DNA of 33,950 nt from Mycobacterium palustre (GCF_002101785.1 NZ_LQPJ01000089.1:1-33950); one strand, 5' to 3'; positions 10,701 to 18,387 are shown, counted from the first letter of the stretch. Numbers and translations are program-made. Notes: generated by a model not told the origin, from the sequence alone.

Positions 10701-10826
10701 GAACGCACCGGGCGGGCCGAGGAAAGCCAGGACCGCACCGGTGGCGATCATCCCCGACGCGATCGCGGGAATCCATCGCGACAGACGTCTGTACAAACTC
10801 GCCTCCGAGGCTCGACGGTCACTCAC
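7743..10826 (-). CDS. Patatin-like phospholipase domain protein with many membrane helices
   Basis: This 1027-aa protein has about four N-terminal transmembrane segments (roughly 18-170), then the start of a patatin domain, then further hydrophobic segments (about 365-630), then the rest of the patatin fold. The oxyanion-type loop LCLSGGGVRS is at about 243-252. The nucleophile elbow is VISVSGGG at about 290-297, with Ser294 likely catalytic; the usual first Gly of GxSxG is Ser. The Asp partner is probably in VTDGGHYDNSGL near the C-terminus, followed by VIDGGGD. The family hydrolyses acyl esters, often phospholipids; its substrate here is unknown. The membrane segments inserted between the two halves of the hydrolase are unusual. 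GTG 10826 has GGAG eight bases upstream, while the TTG six bases earlier has poor spacing. No neighbour shares its operon. Confidence 0.8.
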   Translation of the reverse strand: MSDRRASEASLYRRLSRWIPAIASGMIATGAVLAFLGPPGAFTPGLTRYTFGDRGPGVADIPSRLPAALHSDLWLIAGYGAVLAGCALICRARANSELDCLMARFIGAAVVVAVLASVAQDVLLWSTLRPAWDTDRLRTATAAAAIVKMCTLAVAAVGLIGSAWIVVRGATAAIGRVWRRPWWEGVLARKELPDPKPTDEAVKESGGSVAKLMEDQQSWLNAYNVPGVTAALKGRTEPLRALCLSGGGVRSACVAMGAMQVFSSPLRACDAGATWRRGAGGTLLEGFDYVISVSGGGYAAGARLLGVQGRRLDRDGKPKPLPPDQILDNVAALSERFEEGSEEFDHVRRGSSYIADSPLGLVRALGQVLKNLVASLATIFSVPVLAGAAIGWLLARIPIAAFPPVPPGQPAAETKQHQDYFLSLFAQPAAYWAVGFFAVWAVLLTLIALAIEWKWAGPMSEDWRAQISGWARASAGFALVVFAVTIAIPGLMRLCRWAGDHTPSGPGSAFAAVSGVVGLNYLAALTAMVWRDKDKLAERVGANRSVSFLKRVLPPEVIALLLTLATLAVLLLVWLALLGSFAAGVFDYDTKDGWGPHRAVLLSWHWWWLGGLAFTTLFLGFADVTSLSLHPFYRRRLARTFAVRRTPDTGQPNAAEPYPASEPTWLHLYGRTGRGPQFVFACSATITGPDKPAPGLNAVSYVMSADYIGGPELGWFRTRELFAASPARIRRDLTVQAAVAVSGAAFASAMGRQDKGIEKLLAISGARLGTWLPNPNFVRQLEEFEERRSSGADPAGADDLPRVWPASLPSVRGAGYLYREILGINNKNARLVQVTDGGHYDNSGLVEALRRRCQLIFVIDGGGDPPPLPLGLTDALRLAKYELGVDVTLNQTGAYSVEAIAPGSGTRFSEDNALAGLNDRITRGAVVEGTITYPAAAGLRQRTGRLIFVKAVVSQACPYWLLTYAAANEIFPHDPTSDQWFNEGQFAAYTELGRVIAREAVECLANGTSVDARRHQDADEGQPHTGR

Positions 10827-10932
10827 CGGCAAACTCCGCTCTGGAAACAGCGTGACACGTTTTGCTGGATCAGACCCCGTTACGGAGGTTGTGTCGTGCG
10901 ACCGGCTGGGGGCGGGCCGGCGGATGCGCGGG

Positions 10933-11049
10933 TCAGTCCTCGCGGTGGCGTTGGTAGTCCCAGCGCTCCAACCACGTGGTCAGGCTGTGGATTCCGATGC
11001 TGAGAAGGATCAGGACCACGCCTTCGATGAGCATGATCAATTCGTTCAC
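10933..11049 (-). CDS. 38-aa single-helix membrane peptide, coupled to the upstream gene
   Basis: The peptide begins [12 protein letters not shown] and consists of one hydrophobic helix (about residues 3-22) followed by an amphipathic, charged tail ending [12 protein letters not shown]. The GTG start (11049-11047) overlaps the TGA stop of the upstream 107-aa gene as GTGA, and GGAAC sits just before it, so translation is probably coupled. It is too short for most gene callers. I have a recollection, not checked, that short mycobacterial membrane peptides with a TxxLERWD tail recur. Function is unknown; it may be an accessory subunit or regulator of a membrane protein. Confidence 0.6.
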   Translation of the reverse strand: MNELIMLIEGVVLILLSIGIHSLTTWLERWDYQRHRED

Positions 11050-11369
11050 AGTCGTTCCATTTCGCGCGCCATCGCCGCGCGTTCGATGTAGCTGGGGCGC
11101 AGGCGCGGGTAGTGGCGCGGGGGCTCGCGCCGCCCGGCGGACCACAGCGACACCCGTTGCCGGAGCAGGGCGATCCAGCCGCGGCGGGCCGCGGCGCCGT
11201 GCGCTGCGGAGCCGCCGGCGGTTGCAAACATCACCTGCTGCTCGGTGATGAGGACGGGCTCCGCAGATACCTCTCTCCCCACAGAGGGTGTCTGCGGGGA
11301 AGCGTGATCGACGGGTACGGGTTCAATGGCACCGCGGTCAGACGCCGCCGCCGTTGGGCCAGTTAACAT
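11046..11369 (-). CDS. Conserved small protein of unknown function (107 aa)
   Basis: The N-terminal 35 residues look disordered. A middle segment [18 protein letters not shown] looks conserved, then an Arg/Trp-rich stretch ([15 protein letters not shown]), and the C-terminus [16 protein letters not shown] is helical. There is no signal peptide or clear transmembrane helix. The ATG has a good GGGAGATGAA ribosome site. It is the first gene of a two-gene unit with the 38-aa membrane peptide, and copy 2 of the shared palindrome lies 51 bases upstream, with a TAACGT -10-like box between. Function is not known; the paired architecture suggests a soluble regulator with a membrane partner, which is only inference. 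Confidence 0.7.
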   Translation of the reverse strand: MLTGPTAAASDRGAIEPVPVDHASPQTPSVGREVSAEPVLITEQQVMFATAGGSAAHGAAARRGWIALLRQRVSLWSAGRREPPRHYPRLRPSYIERAAMAREMERL

Positions 11370-11420
11370 TTCATCTCCCTGAGGGTGGTGTCGGGCAAAA
11401 CGTTAGAAGGGCCGGTTCCC

Positions 11421-11442
11421 GGCGTCACGCGTAGTCGACTAC
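11421..11442 (-). promoter_or_regulatory. Palindromic upstream element, copy 2
   Basis: Read on the minus strand the site is GTAGTCGACTAC followed by GCGTGACGCC. The first 12 bases are a perfect palindrome. It points toward the 107-aa gene (start 11369). A TAACGT -10-like hexamer about 26 bases downstream of the palindrome would place the palindrome near -49 to -38, where an activator would bind. This copy lacks the CGAAAnTCG block that copies 1 and 3 share. Confidence 0.55.
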
Positions 11443-11482
11443 CTGTTGTGCGGCCGAGCACCCCGCATGGCCGAACCGGCGG

Positions 11483-11947
11483 TCAACAATGGGCCTGATT
11501 GATCCGCGCTCCCGCGGCGGACTCGAACCACACGGTCGGGAAGGTGAAGTCTTCGTCCCAGGTCGTCCATTCGTCCTGCCACGTCATCGGCGGACCGACC
11601 AGCTTGGGGCCGGTCCACAGCACGACGCCGTGCACGTCGAGCAAGGAGATTCCGCCGTGGAAGACCCACCGGTCCGCGTCGTCGCTGGACTTGACGTGTG
11701 CGAAAAAGTTGGCCGTCCCGTCGGCCCGGATCGTCAGCATCTCGTCCCGCAGGGCGCAGTCGCCGACTCGCGTGACGCCCGACCAGACCCACCACTTCCT
11801 CGCCACGTCGTAGGGGCTCGGGACCGGGCGCTCGCGCACGTCGCTGAGCAAATCCACCGGCGGCGCGCTCTTGCATGCGGGCTGTTTTTTGTCCAGCGTC
11901 GGCTCGGCGTAGGGCGCATCGCCGTCAAAGGTCGTCTCAGGGGTCAT
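11483..11947 (-). CDS. Conserved protein of unknown function (154 aa)
   Basis: The protein starts MTPETTFDGDAPY at ATG 11947, with AGGAG seven bases upstream. The same frame stays open much further upstream, but that part is antisense to the M42 peptidase and is not coding. It is rich in Trp (WWVWSGV, DRWVFHG, WTGPKLVG, WQDEWTTWDEDF) and has two cysteines. There is no signal peptide. The composition suggests a compact beta-rich domain; no family is identified with confidence. Copy 3 of the shared palindrome lies 74 bases upstream in the same orientation. The gap to the 107-aa gene (113 bases) carries copy 2, so the two are probably separately controlled members of one regulon. Confidence 0.72.
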   Translation of the reverse strand: MTPETTFDGDAPYAEPTLDKKQPACKSAPPVDLLSDVRERPVPSPYDVARKWWVWSGVTRVGDCALRDEMLTIRADGTANFFAHVKSSDDADRWVFHGGISLLDVHGVVLWTGPKLVGPPMTWQDEWTTWDEDFTFPTVWFESAAGARINQAHC

Positions 11948-12021
11948 CTTCGTGCTCCTAAGTCGTTCGTATCGGCGGCACCGGCGGCCGGCCACTGTCA
12001 CCTTCGCCGGTGGTGACCGCG

Positions 12022-12052
12022 GGCGCATGCGTAGTGGACTACGCGAATTTCG
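12022..12052 (-). promoter_or_regulatory. Palindromic upstream element, copy 3
   Basis: On the minus strand it reads CGAAATTCGC then GTAGTCCACTAC then GCATGCGCC. The 12-bp core is a palindrome with one central mismatch. It lies 74 bases upstream of the 154-aa gene and about 75 bases upstream of the divergent M42 peptidase (GTG 12126), so it could affect either. Similarity to copy 1 extends over about 31 bases, far beyond chance for two intergenic sites. Confidence 0.55.
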
Positions 12053-12125
12053 GCAGACCGCCCAGCTCGCAGGCGCCGACGACCCGGTAGGTTGAACGCG
12101 AATCGAACGCTCGAAGGGAGAGATC

Positions 12126-13361
12126 GTGCGCCGAACCGCGGGCATGGCCGAGGCCGACCGCGCATGGATGATCGACACGCTGCTCGCGCTGCTGCAGACC
12201 CCGAGCCCGTCGGGACGCACGGATGCGGTGATGCAGCTGATCGGCGACATCCTCGACGAGTTCGGCGTGCCGTTCTCGCTCACCCGCCGCGGGGCGCTGA
12301 CCGCCGAACTGCCCGGCGAGTCGGCCACCACCGACCGGGCGCTGGTGGTCCACGCCGACACCATCGGCTGCATGGTTCGCAGCCTCAAGGACAACGGCCG
12401 CCTCGAGCTGGTTCCCATTGGCACCTTCTCGGCACGCTTCGCAACCGGTGCGCGGGTGCGAATCTTTTCCGACGACCCCGACGAGTTCATCACCGGCACG
12501 GTGCTGCCGCTGAAGTCCAGCGGCCACGCCTTCGGCGACGCGATCGACACCCAACCCACCGACTGGGACCATGTCGAGGTCCGCGTCGACCGCCAGGTGT
12601 CCTCGCGCGAGGATCTGCTTCGCCTCGGCCTCAATATCGGTGACTTCGTGGCGCTCATCGCCAGCCCCGAGCTCACCGCCGACGGCTACGTCGTGTCGCG
12701 CCACCTCGACGGCAAGGCGGGGGTCGCCGTCGCACTGACGCTGGCCAAGAACTTCGCCGAGAACAAGGCGGTGCTGCCGCATCGCACGATGCTCATGGTC
12801 ACCATCACCGAGGAGGTCGGCCACGGCGCCAGCCACGGCCTGCCCGCCGACGTCGCCGAACTGATTTCGGTGGACAACGCGGTGTGCGCGCCGGGCCAGC
12901 ACTCCATCGAGGACGGCGTCACCATCCCGATGGCCGACCTGCACGGCGCCTTCGACTACCACCTGACCCGAAAGCTGTGCCGGCTCGCCGAAGAGCGCGG
13001 GATCAAATGCGCGCGGGATGTGTTCCGCTACTACCGCTCCGACGCGGCCGCGGCGATCGAGGCGGGGGCGGGCACCCGGGCCGCGCTGGTCGGCTTCGGC
13101 CTCGACGGCAGCCACGGTTGGGAGCGCACCCACATCGATTCGCTCGAGGCGACGTACTGCCTGCTGCACGCGTGGCTGCAGACGCCGCTGACGTTCGCGA
13201 AATGGGACGCCAAGCCCTCGGGCAGCCTGCGCGACTTTCCGTCGTCGAAGCAGCCCGCGCCGACCGAGCAGTGGGTGCCGCTGTCCCGTGGCGACCACGC
13301 CGAACCCGGCGAGGCGTCGCCCGGCTCGCCCTGGCCGCCGTCGGGCGGGCCCCAAGCCTGA
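12126..13361 (+). CDS. M42-family metallopeptidase (NAGGN osmoprotectant-type)
   Basis: This is a dinuclear-metal aminopeptidase-like enzyme of family M42, 411 aa. Candidate metal ligands and catalytic residues are visible in order: H77-A-D79, D195 in SRHLDGK, E229-E230 in TEEVGHGAS, D250 in SVDNAV, and H336 in WERTH. The sequence resembles the subgroup annotated in databases with the N-acetylglutaminylglutamine amide (NAGGN) osmoprotectant system, but the partner NAGGN genes are not in this window, so that role is doubtful here. GTG 12126 is chosen because AAGGGAGAG stands just before it. The last 40 residues are Pro/Gly/Ser-rich and probably disordered. It is followed after two bases by the CoA ester lyase gene, so the two are surely co-transcribed. 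Confidence 0.85.
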   Translation: MRRTAGMAEADRAWMIDTLLALLQTPSPSGRTDAVMQLIGDILDEFGVPFSLTRRGALTAELPGESATTDRALVVHADTIGCMVRSLKDNGRLELVPIGTFSARFATGARVRIFSDDPDEFITGTVLPLKSSGHAFGDAIDTQPTDWDHVEVRVDRQVSSREDLLRLGLNIGDFVALIASPELTADGYVVSRHLDGKAGVAVALTLAKNFAENKAVLPHRTMLMVTITEEVGHGASHGLPADVAELISVDNAVCAPGQHSIEDGVTIPMADLHGAFDYHLTRKLCRLAEERGIKCARDVFRYYRSDAAAAIEAGAGTRAALVGFGLDGSHGWERTHIDSLEATYCLLHAWLQTPLTFAKWDAKPSGSLRDFPSSKQPAPTEQWVPLSRGDHAEPGEASPGSPWPPSGGPQA

Positions 13362-13363
13362 GC

Positions 13364-14245
13364 ATGACCCCGACGCTCCGCCCGCGGCGGTCCGCCCTCT
13401 ACCTGCCCGGCAACAATGCGCGGGCGCTGGAGAAGGGCAGGACGCTACCGGCTGACGTGTTGATTTTCGACCTCGAAGACGCCGTGGGCCCCGACGCCAA
13501 GGTCGACGCCCGGGCTCGGGTGTGCGAGGCGGTCTCGTCGGGCGGCTACCGACCACGCGAGATCGTGGTGCGCATCAACGGCGTTGACACACAGTGGCAC
13601 GACGACGATCTCGCCGCGGCGGCCCGATCGGGCGCGGACGGGGTGCTCGTGCCGAAGGTGGACCGAGGCGAGCAGGTGCGCGCACTCGTCGCGGCGCTCG
13701 AATCATTGGACGCGCCAACGTCTTTGCTGCTGTGGGTGATGATCGAAACGCCGCGCGCCTTCCTGAGGGTCGAGGAGATCGCCTCGGCCAGCGACCGGTT
13801 GGCCGCCCTGGTGATCGGCACCAACGACCTCGTCAACGAGCTGCACGCGCTGCACGTGCCCGGTCGCGCGACCGTGGTGCCGGCGTTGTCGCTGGCGGTG
13901 CTCGGGGCCCGGGCGGCCGGGAAGGCCGTCCTGGACGGCGTGTTCAACAACATCGCCGACGCCGACGGGTTCCGCGCCGAGGCCCGCCAGGGCCGGGAGA
14001 TGGGTTTCGACGGCAAGACGTTGATTCACCCCTCCCAAATCGACTCGGCCAACGAGGTTTTCGGCCCGTCGCAGCAGGAACTCGCCGACGCCCGCAAGAT
14101 AGTTTCGGCATACGAGCAGGCCCAGGCCGAGAAAAAGAGCGTCATCACCGTCGACGGTCGGATGATCGAGGCCCTGCATGTGCGCGACGCCCAGCGGGTC
14201 CTCGCCCTGGCCGAACGCATCTCCGAAATGGGTTCCGAGCGTTAG
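13364..14245 (+). CDS. CoA ester lyase, CitE/HpcH-HpaI aldolase family
   Basis: The 293-aa TIM-barrel protein is of the citrate lyase beta-like family (malyl-CoA, citramalyl-CoA or related lyases). It cleaves or forms C-C bonds in 3-hydroxyacyl-CoA esters with a divalent metal. Visible signatures are RSALYLPGNN near the N-terminus, DLEDAV at about 36-41 (acidic metal/substrate region), VVRING at about 68-73, the metal-binding Glu in MIETPRA, and GFDGKTLIHPSQ near 220-230. The ATG lies two bases after the M42 peptidase stop, indicating one transcript and probable translational coupling. The substrate cannot be read from sequence. In related actinobacteria such CitE-like proteins act in acyl-CoA or C5-dicarboxylate breakdown. 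Confidence 0.85.
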   Translation: MTPTLRPRRSALYLPGNNARALEKGRTLPADVLIFDLEDAVGPDAKVDARARVCEAVSSGGYRPREIVVRINGVDTQWHDDDLAAAARSGADGVLVPKVDRGEQVRALVAALESLDAPTSLLLWVMIETPRAFLRVEEIASASDRLAALVIGTNDLVNELHALHVPGRATVVPALSLAVLGARAAGKAVLDGVFNNIADADGFRAEARQGREMGFDGKTLIHPSQIDSANEVFGPSQQELADARKIVSAYEQAQAEKKSVITVDGRMIEALHVRDAQRVLALAERISEMGSER

Positions 14246-14288
14246 ACCCCACGCATTTCGCCGCGCCGCAAGCGACCGTCGTGCGTCC

Positions 14289-14987
14289 TCACCCGGTCCC
14301 GGGTCCGTAGGCGGCGGCGATGTCGGGGGAGTCGAGCCACCCCGAGTATGTGGGCCGCGACGGCCAGCCTTCGGGCGAATCGAGCCATTCCTCCTGGCGG
14401 CCCCACGGCAGAATGTCGATCAGGCCGAAGGTGTGGCTGAGCTGCTCGGTGCCTCGGCCGTTGGTGTGCCAGGTGCGGTAGACGGTGTCGCCGTCGCGCA
14501 GGAAGACGTTCACCCCGAAGCCGCCGCCGGGTGGTGCGTCCATGTCGGCGCCGAACGGGCTTTCCGACGACGAGTACCACGCCATGCGGTTGCCGACCTT
14601 GTCTTTGTAGGCCAGGGCCTCCTCGATCGGTCCGTTGGTGACGATGACGAAGCGGGCGTCGTAGTTGTCGAGGAACTCCAGGCGGGTGAACTGCGACGTG
14701 AAGCCGGTGCATCCGCCGCATTGCCACTCCGCGCCGTCCGACCACATGTGGTGGTAGACGATGAGCTGCGAACGCCCGTCGAACACATCCGCCAGCCGCA
14801 CGGGGCCGTCGGGGCCGGTCAGGGTGTAGTCGGGCAACTCGACCATCGGCAGGCGGCGCCGCTGGGCTGCGATGGCGTCCAGTTCCCGGGTGGCGGCCTT
14901 CTCGCGCTTGCGCAGTTCGTCGAGCGCGGCGCGCCAGGTGCTGTGGTCGACGACTGGCGGCAGGGCTTTCTGGTGCTCCGGTGACAT
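14289..14987 (-). CDS. DUF899 family thioredoxin-like protein
   Basis: The 232-aa protein begins MSPEHQKALPPVVDHSTWRA. Features of the DUF899 (AhpC/thioredoxin-like) family are TLTGPDGPVRLADVFDGR, YHHMWS and a CGGC motif (WQCGGCTGF) at the place of a redox-active CxxC. The C-terminal part ends with a Trp-rich segment (PTYSGWLDSPDIAAAYG). A redox or dithiol hydrolase-like function is likely from fold, but no member reaction is firmly known to me. ATG 14987 has AAAGGGTGG before it; upstream in-frame ATG 15053 is less likely. It converges on the CoA lyase gene with a 43-base gap. Confidence 0.8.
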   Translation of the reverse strand: MSPEHQKALPPVVDHSTWRAALDELRKREKAATRELDAIAAQRRRLPMVELPDYTLTGPDGPVRLADVFDGRSQLIVYHHMWSDGAEWQCGGCTGFTSQFTRLEFLDNYDARFVIVTNGPIEEALAYKDKVGNRMAWYSSSESPFGADMDAPPGGGFGVNVFLRDGDTVYRTWHTNGRGTEQLSHTFGLIDILPWGRQEEWLDSPEGWPSRPTYSGWLDSPDIAAAYGPGTG

Positions 14988-15078
14988 GAAATCCACCCTT
15001 TCGGTCGATTGGCCTGGTTTCAGGGGTTGACCCGCGCGGCGCCCGAAACTCATCGCCCGACAAGTGGCGCAGTCCGGC

Positions 15079-15408
15079 TCAGTCCTGGGCTCGCATCCAT
15101 CCGACGGCCGGGCTGATCCGTTCGGCGGGAGCGCCGGCGTCGTGGCAAACCTGCGTCACGAGGTCGGCGGAGTCGGCGGCGAAGACGCCGAACGCGTAGT
15201 CGTCATCCGGCACGGCGATCGCCGTCAGCAGCCGGACCCGCTTGCCACCCGTCGACATCGACGCCGCCCGATCGTTGAGGCGGTCGACGGTCTCACCGAT
15301 CGAGCGCGCCAGCGTCTGCGGCCCGTACCACTCGACGAGAAACCGCTTGACGTCCGCCTCACCGCCCGACATCGTCAAGACGCTATAGGCGCCGGCGCCG
15401 GCGAGCAT
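15079..15408 (-). CDS. Small DUF4242-like protein, in operon with the LAL regulator
   Basis: This is a 109-aa protein. The segment VKRFLVEWYGPQTLARSI followed by VRLLTAIAVPDDDYAFGVFAADSADLV and DAGAPAERISPAV has the layout of small ferredoxin-like DUF4242 (nickel-responsive/SCO4226-like) proteins; this is by-eye similarity, not proven. It begins 11 bases after the stop of the LuxR-type regulator with GGTGA as a ribosome site, so it is read on the same transcript. MSGGEADVKRF at 15372 is an alternative start. A ligand-sensing or binding role tied to the regulator is inference. Confidence 0.65.
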   Translation of the reverse strand: MLAGAGAYSVLTMSGGEADVKRFLVEWYGPQTLARSIGETVDRLNDRAASMSTGGKRVRLLTAIAVPDDDYAFGVFAADSADLVTQVCHDAGAPAERISPAVGWMRAQD

Positions 15409-15419
15409 CAGGGATTCAC

Positions 15420-18179
15420 CTACTCATTGCCGCGCGGTTCCCGGGCCCGAAGCGCTTGGTAGAGCTTCGTGCGCGACCGAATGTTGAGCTTGCGGTAGAT
15501 GCGGCTGAGGTTGACCTCGACCGTTTTGGGGCTGACGAACAACGCGGCCGCGACGTCACGGTTGGTCATTCCCGAGGCCGCCAGTTCGGCGACGCGTTCC
15601 TCGGTCGCGGTCAGCGCCTCGGCGTGACCCCTGCCCAACCCGCCGCGGGCCAGTTCGGCCCTGGTCCGCTCCGCCCATAAGGCGGTGCCCAGTCGCAGGA
15701 ACGTTTGCTGTGCTTCTTGCAGGGCTGCGCCGGCGGCGTCGCGGCGGCGGTGGCGGCGCTGCAGTTGACCGAGCAAGAGCTGGGTTCGGGCCCGTTCGAA
15801 CGGCATCGGTAGGCGGTTGTGCTCGGCCATAGCCAACTCCGCGGTCGCCAGGGCCCCGGTCACATCGCCGCGCCCGGCCTGCAGCATGGCCCGACCGCGC
15901 ATGCCCACTGCCAACATCCACGCGCGGTCAAGCCGGCGACCATTGCGCTCGAGGGCGCCGATCAGCGGTTCGGCGGCGTCCCAGCGGCCAAGAGCGGTCA
16001 TCGCCTCGATGGCGTCGGGGAGATAGGGCGCGACGAAGATTTCGGTTCCCTCCGACGCGTCGTCGAAGGCCCGCAACAGCGGCTCGACCGTGCCTAGCGC
16101 CGCGCCGCAGTTACCCAGGGATACATCGAGAAAGCACAGCACGGTGGTCGGCCACACCGTCACCAAGCCGGGGGAGTCACACCGCTCAGCGACCACCAGG
16201 GCCTGCTCGGCGTCGCGCCGGGCGTCGCCCTCATGACCTGTGTAGGCCGCGACGGCGGCCCGCAGCATGAGCGCCACCGCGACGGGTAGGTCCCGACCCA
16301 GCTGCAGCGCCCGCTCCATCGCATCGCCGGCGATCGACGCGGCCTGGGCGAAGTCACCCCGCCAGATCTCGTTGAGACCACTGTGGAAGGCGAACATCAT
16401 CAGTTCGCTTTCCTCACCGCGCTCGATGTAGCGGTCCCTGAGGGCCTGCAATTCGGCCCGCGCCTGTTCGAGGCGGCCGGTGCCGGCCAGCAATATCGCG
16501 CCCTGCACCCGCGGGCGCAGCAGCGCCGAGACCTGGGCATCGGAATCCTCCAGATCGAGCGCGCGCCGCATCCCGGATTCGTCGACGCCGGCGCCCAGCA
16601 GGAAGCGCACCATGACGCGCATGCTCAGCGCCTGACTGAGCAGGCCGGATCGCCCGTGCGCCGCCGCGCTGGTGACGGCGTCGTTCACGCTTTTCGCGGC
16701 ACGATCGCGTTGGCCGACGTTGAGCAGCGCGAACGACAGCGGCACCAGAATTAAAGCGCGCAGCTCGAGGTCGTCCCCCACATCGCCGAGCGCGCGGTCG
16801 AGCAGGTCGACCGCCTCGCGCGAGCTGCCATCGAGCAAGCTCCAGAGGCCTAGCAGGCGCAATGCCGCCGCCCTCGACCTTCCGGGCGCGGATCGTTGCG
16901 CGGTTTGCTCGAGCACGGACCGGGCGTGGTCGGCGTCTCCCGCGCTGAAGTGGTAGGCCGCCGAAAGGATTCGGCGCTCCGGGCAGTCGCCACCGAGACC
17001 GATCGCCAGCTCCAAAAGCTCGGCGGCGGCTGCCGGTGCCCCCCGGCCTCGCGCGATCTCCGCCGCGGTATCGAGGGCTTCTATCGTCCGGGGCTCGCCG
17101 GTCGCGTCGGCCAGGGCCAGGTGGCGGGCGCGCAACTCGGGTTCGGCGACGAGTTCGGCTAGCCGCCGGTGCATGTCGCGGCGACGCCCGGGCGTGGCCC
17201 CGCTGTAGACGCCGTGCGCCAGAATCGGGTGGGTGAACCGCAGATGGCTGCCATCGATGGCCACCACCGCCTGGATCTCGGCCCGGGCGAGCGCGCGCAC
17301 CACCTCGTCCGGCGTCGCGCCCGTCGCTTGCGCGACCACCGGCACCGTGGGATCCGGCAGGCTGGCCATGGCCAGCAGCACGTCCTCGGCGCCGACCCGG
17401 CTGACCCGCGAATGGACCAGATCATTGAGGCTGCTCGGCAGCGCCAACGCGGAAGTGCGGCCTTCGACGCCGAGTTCGCGGCCCAATTCCAGGGCGAAAA
17501 AGGGGTTACCGCCGGAGATTTCGTGAATGCGCAGCAGCGCCGGCCGGGCAACCGGCCTGCCCAACCGCATCGACAGGACGTGATGCAATTCCCCAACGGT
17601 CAACGGCTGCAAACGGATTCGGTACAAACCGTCCGGGCTGGGCAGCTGCAACCGCGACGCCGCCTCGCTGATCCGCGTCGTGCACACCAGGGCCGCACCG
17701 GGCGGAAGCCGTCGCGCCGCGAACGACACCGCGTTCGCGCTCGAGGTATCGATCCATTGCAGGTCGTCGATCGCCATCACGACGGGACCGTCGCTGGCGA
17801 GCCGACCGATTACCGCCGCAAAGCCGGCCCCCACCGCCCTGGGGTCGATGTCGCGCGCGTCGACGCGCCGGCGCAACAGCGCGCCGTCCAAGGCCTGCTG
17901 CTGCGGCGCGGGAAGGTCCGCCCAAACGGAGTCGTCGATTTCGCCGAGCAGATCGGCCAACGCCGCATACGCCAGCACCGACTCGGCCGCCGCGGCGCGA
18001 GAGCTCAAGGTGCGGTACCCGCGGGCACGGGCCCGGTCGACCGCGTCCAGCCAAAGCGTCGTCTTACCGATGCCCGCCTCGCCTTCGATGACGAGCGCGG
18101 ACGACTGACGCGGCACAGAATTCAGAAATTCGGTGACGGCCTGTTCTTCAGTTCGCCGGCCGACGAACTGCTCCGCCAT
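15420..18179 (-). CDS. LuxR-family transcriptional regulator, LAL type with AAA ATPase domain
   Basis: This large 919-aa ATP-binding regulator belongs to the LuxR (MalT-like) group. Walker A GEAGIGKT is at 33-40, Walker B VVMAIDDLQWID at about 137-148, and a sensor-like RFTHPILAHGVYSG segment near 320. A long helical-repeat region (about 350-830, Ala/Leu/Arg-rich) follows, and a GerE/LuxR helix-turn-helix sits at about 855-919 (LTATEERVAELAASGMTNRD, then SPKTVEVNLSRIYRKL). Such proteins activate transcription on binding an inducer and ATP. Unlike several M. tuberculosis LALs it has no adenylate cyclase domain. The target genes are not evident. The three palindromes at 6.8-12 kb are possible but unproven targets. 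The 208-base upstream gap holds its promoter, but I recognise no clear -35/-10. Confidence 0.9.
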   Translation of the reverse strand: MAEQFVGRRTEEQAVTEFLNSVPRQSSALVIEGEAGIGKTTLWLDAVDRARARGYRTLSSRAAAAESVLAYAALADLLGEIDDSVWADLPAPQQQALDGALLRRRVDARDIDPRAVGAGFAAVIGRLASDGPVVMAIDDLQWIDTSSANAVSFAARRLPPGAALVCTTRISEAASRLQLPSPDGLYRIRLQPLTVGELHHVLSMRLGRPVARPALLRIHEISGGNPFFALELGRELGVEGRTSALALPSSLNDLVHSRVSRVGAEDVLLAMASLPDPTVPVVAQATGATPDEVVRALARAEIQAVVAIDGSHLRFTHPILAHGVYSGATPGRRRDMHRRLAELVAEPELRARHLALADATGEPRTIEALDTAAEIARGRGAPAAAAELLELAIGLGGDCPERRILSAAYHFSAGDADHARSVLEQTAQRSAPGRSRAAALRLLGLWSLLDGSSREAVDLLDRALGDVGDDLELRALILVPLSFALLNVGQRDRAAKSVNDAVTSAAAHGRSGLLSQALSMRVMVRFLLGAGVDESGMRRALDLEDSDAQVSALLRPRVQGAILLAGTGRLEQARAELQALRDRYIERGEESELMMFAFHSGLNEIWRGDFAQAASIAGDAMERALQLGRDLPVAVALMLRAAVAAYTGHEGDARRDAEQALVVAERCDSPGLVTVWPTTVLCFLDVSLGNCGAALGTVEPLLRAFDDASEGTEIFVAPYLPDAIEAMTALGRWDAAEPLIGALERNGRRLDRAWMLAVGMRGRAMLQAGRGDVTGALATAELAMAEHNRLPMPFERARTQLLLGQLQRRHRRRDAAGAALQEAQQTFLRLGTALWAERTRAELARGGLGRGHAEALTATEERVAELAASGMTNRDVAAALFVSPKTVEVNLSRIYRKLNIRSRTKLYQALRAREPRGNE

Positions 18180-18387
18180 TGTCAGTTCCCCGTGCCGTAG
18201 CCGTCAGTGGCACCGATCGGCACGAGGTTGAGGCGCGACAATCCGGCGCTGCCCACTCCCGCGGTCCATACTTTCGGAACCCTTCTGCTCCCCCCACATT
18301 GCGGGCCGCCCGTACCCGTGCTGGATCCAAGGTACGTCCTGGCGGCAACATTGTCGCGCGAACGGACAGCGCGGATTCGGCTCTTTG

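Noticed and set aside
11948..12676. Extension of the 154-aa gene upstream to give 397 aa
   Set aside because: The extra part is antisense to the M42 peptidase, and the ATG at 11947 has an AGGAG site that fixes the start.
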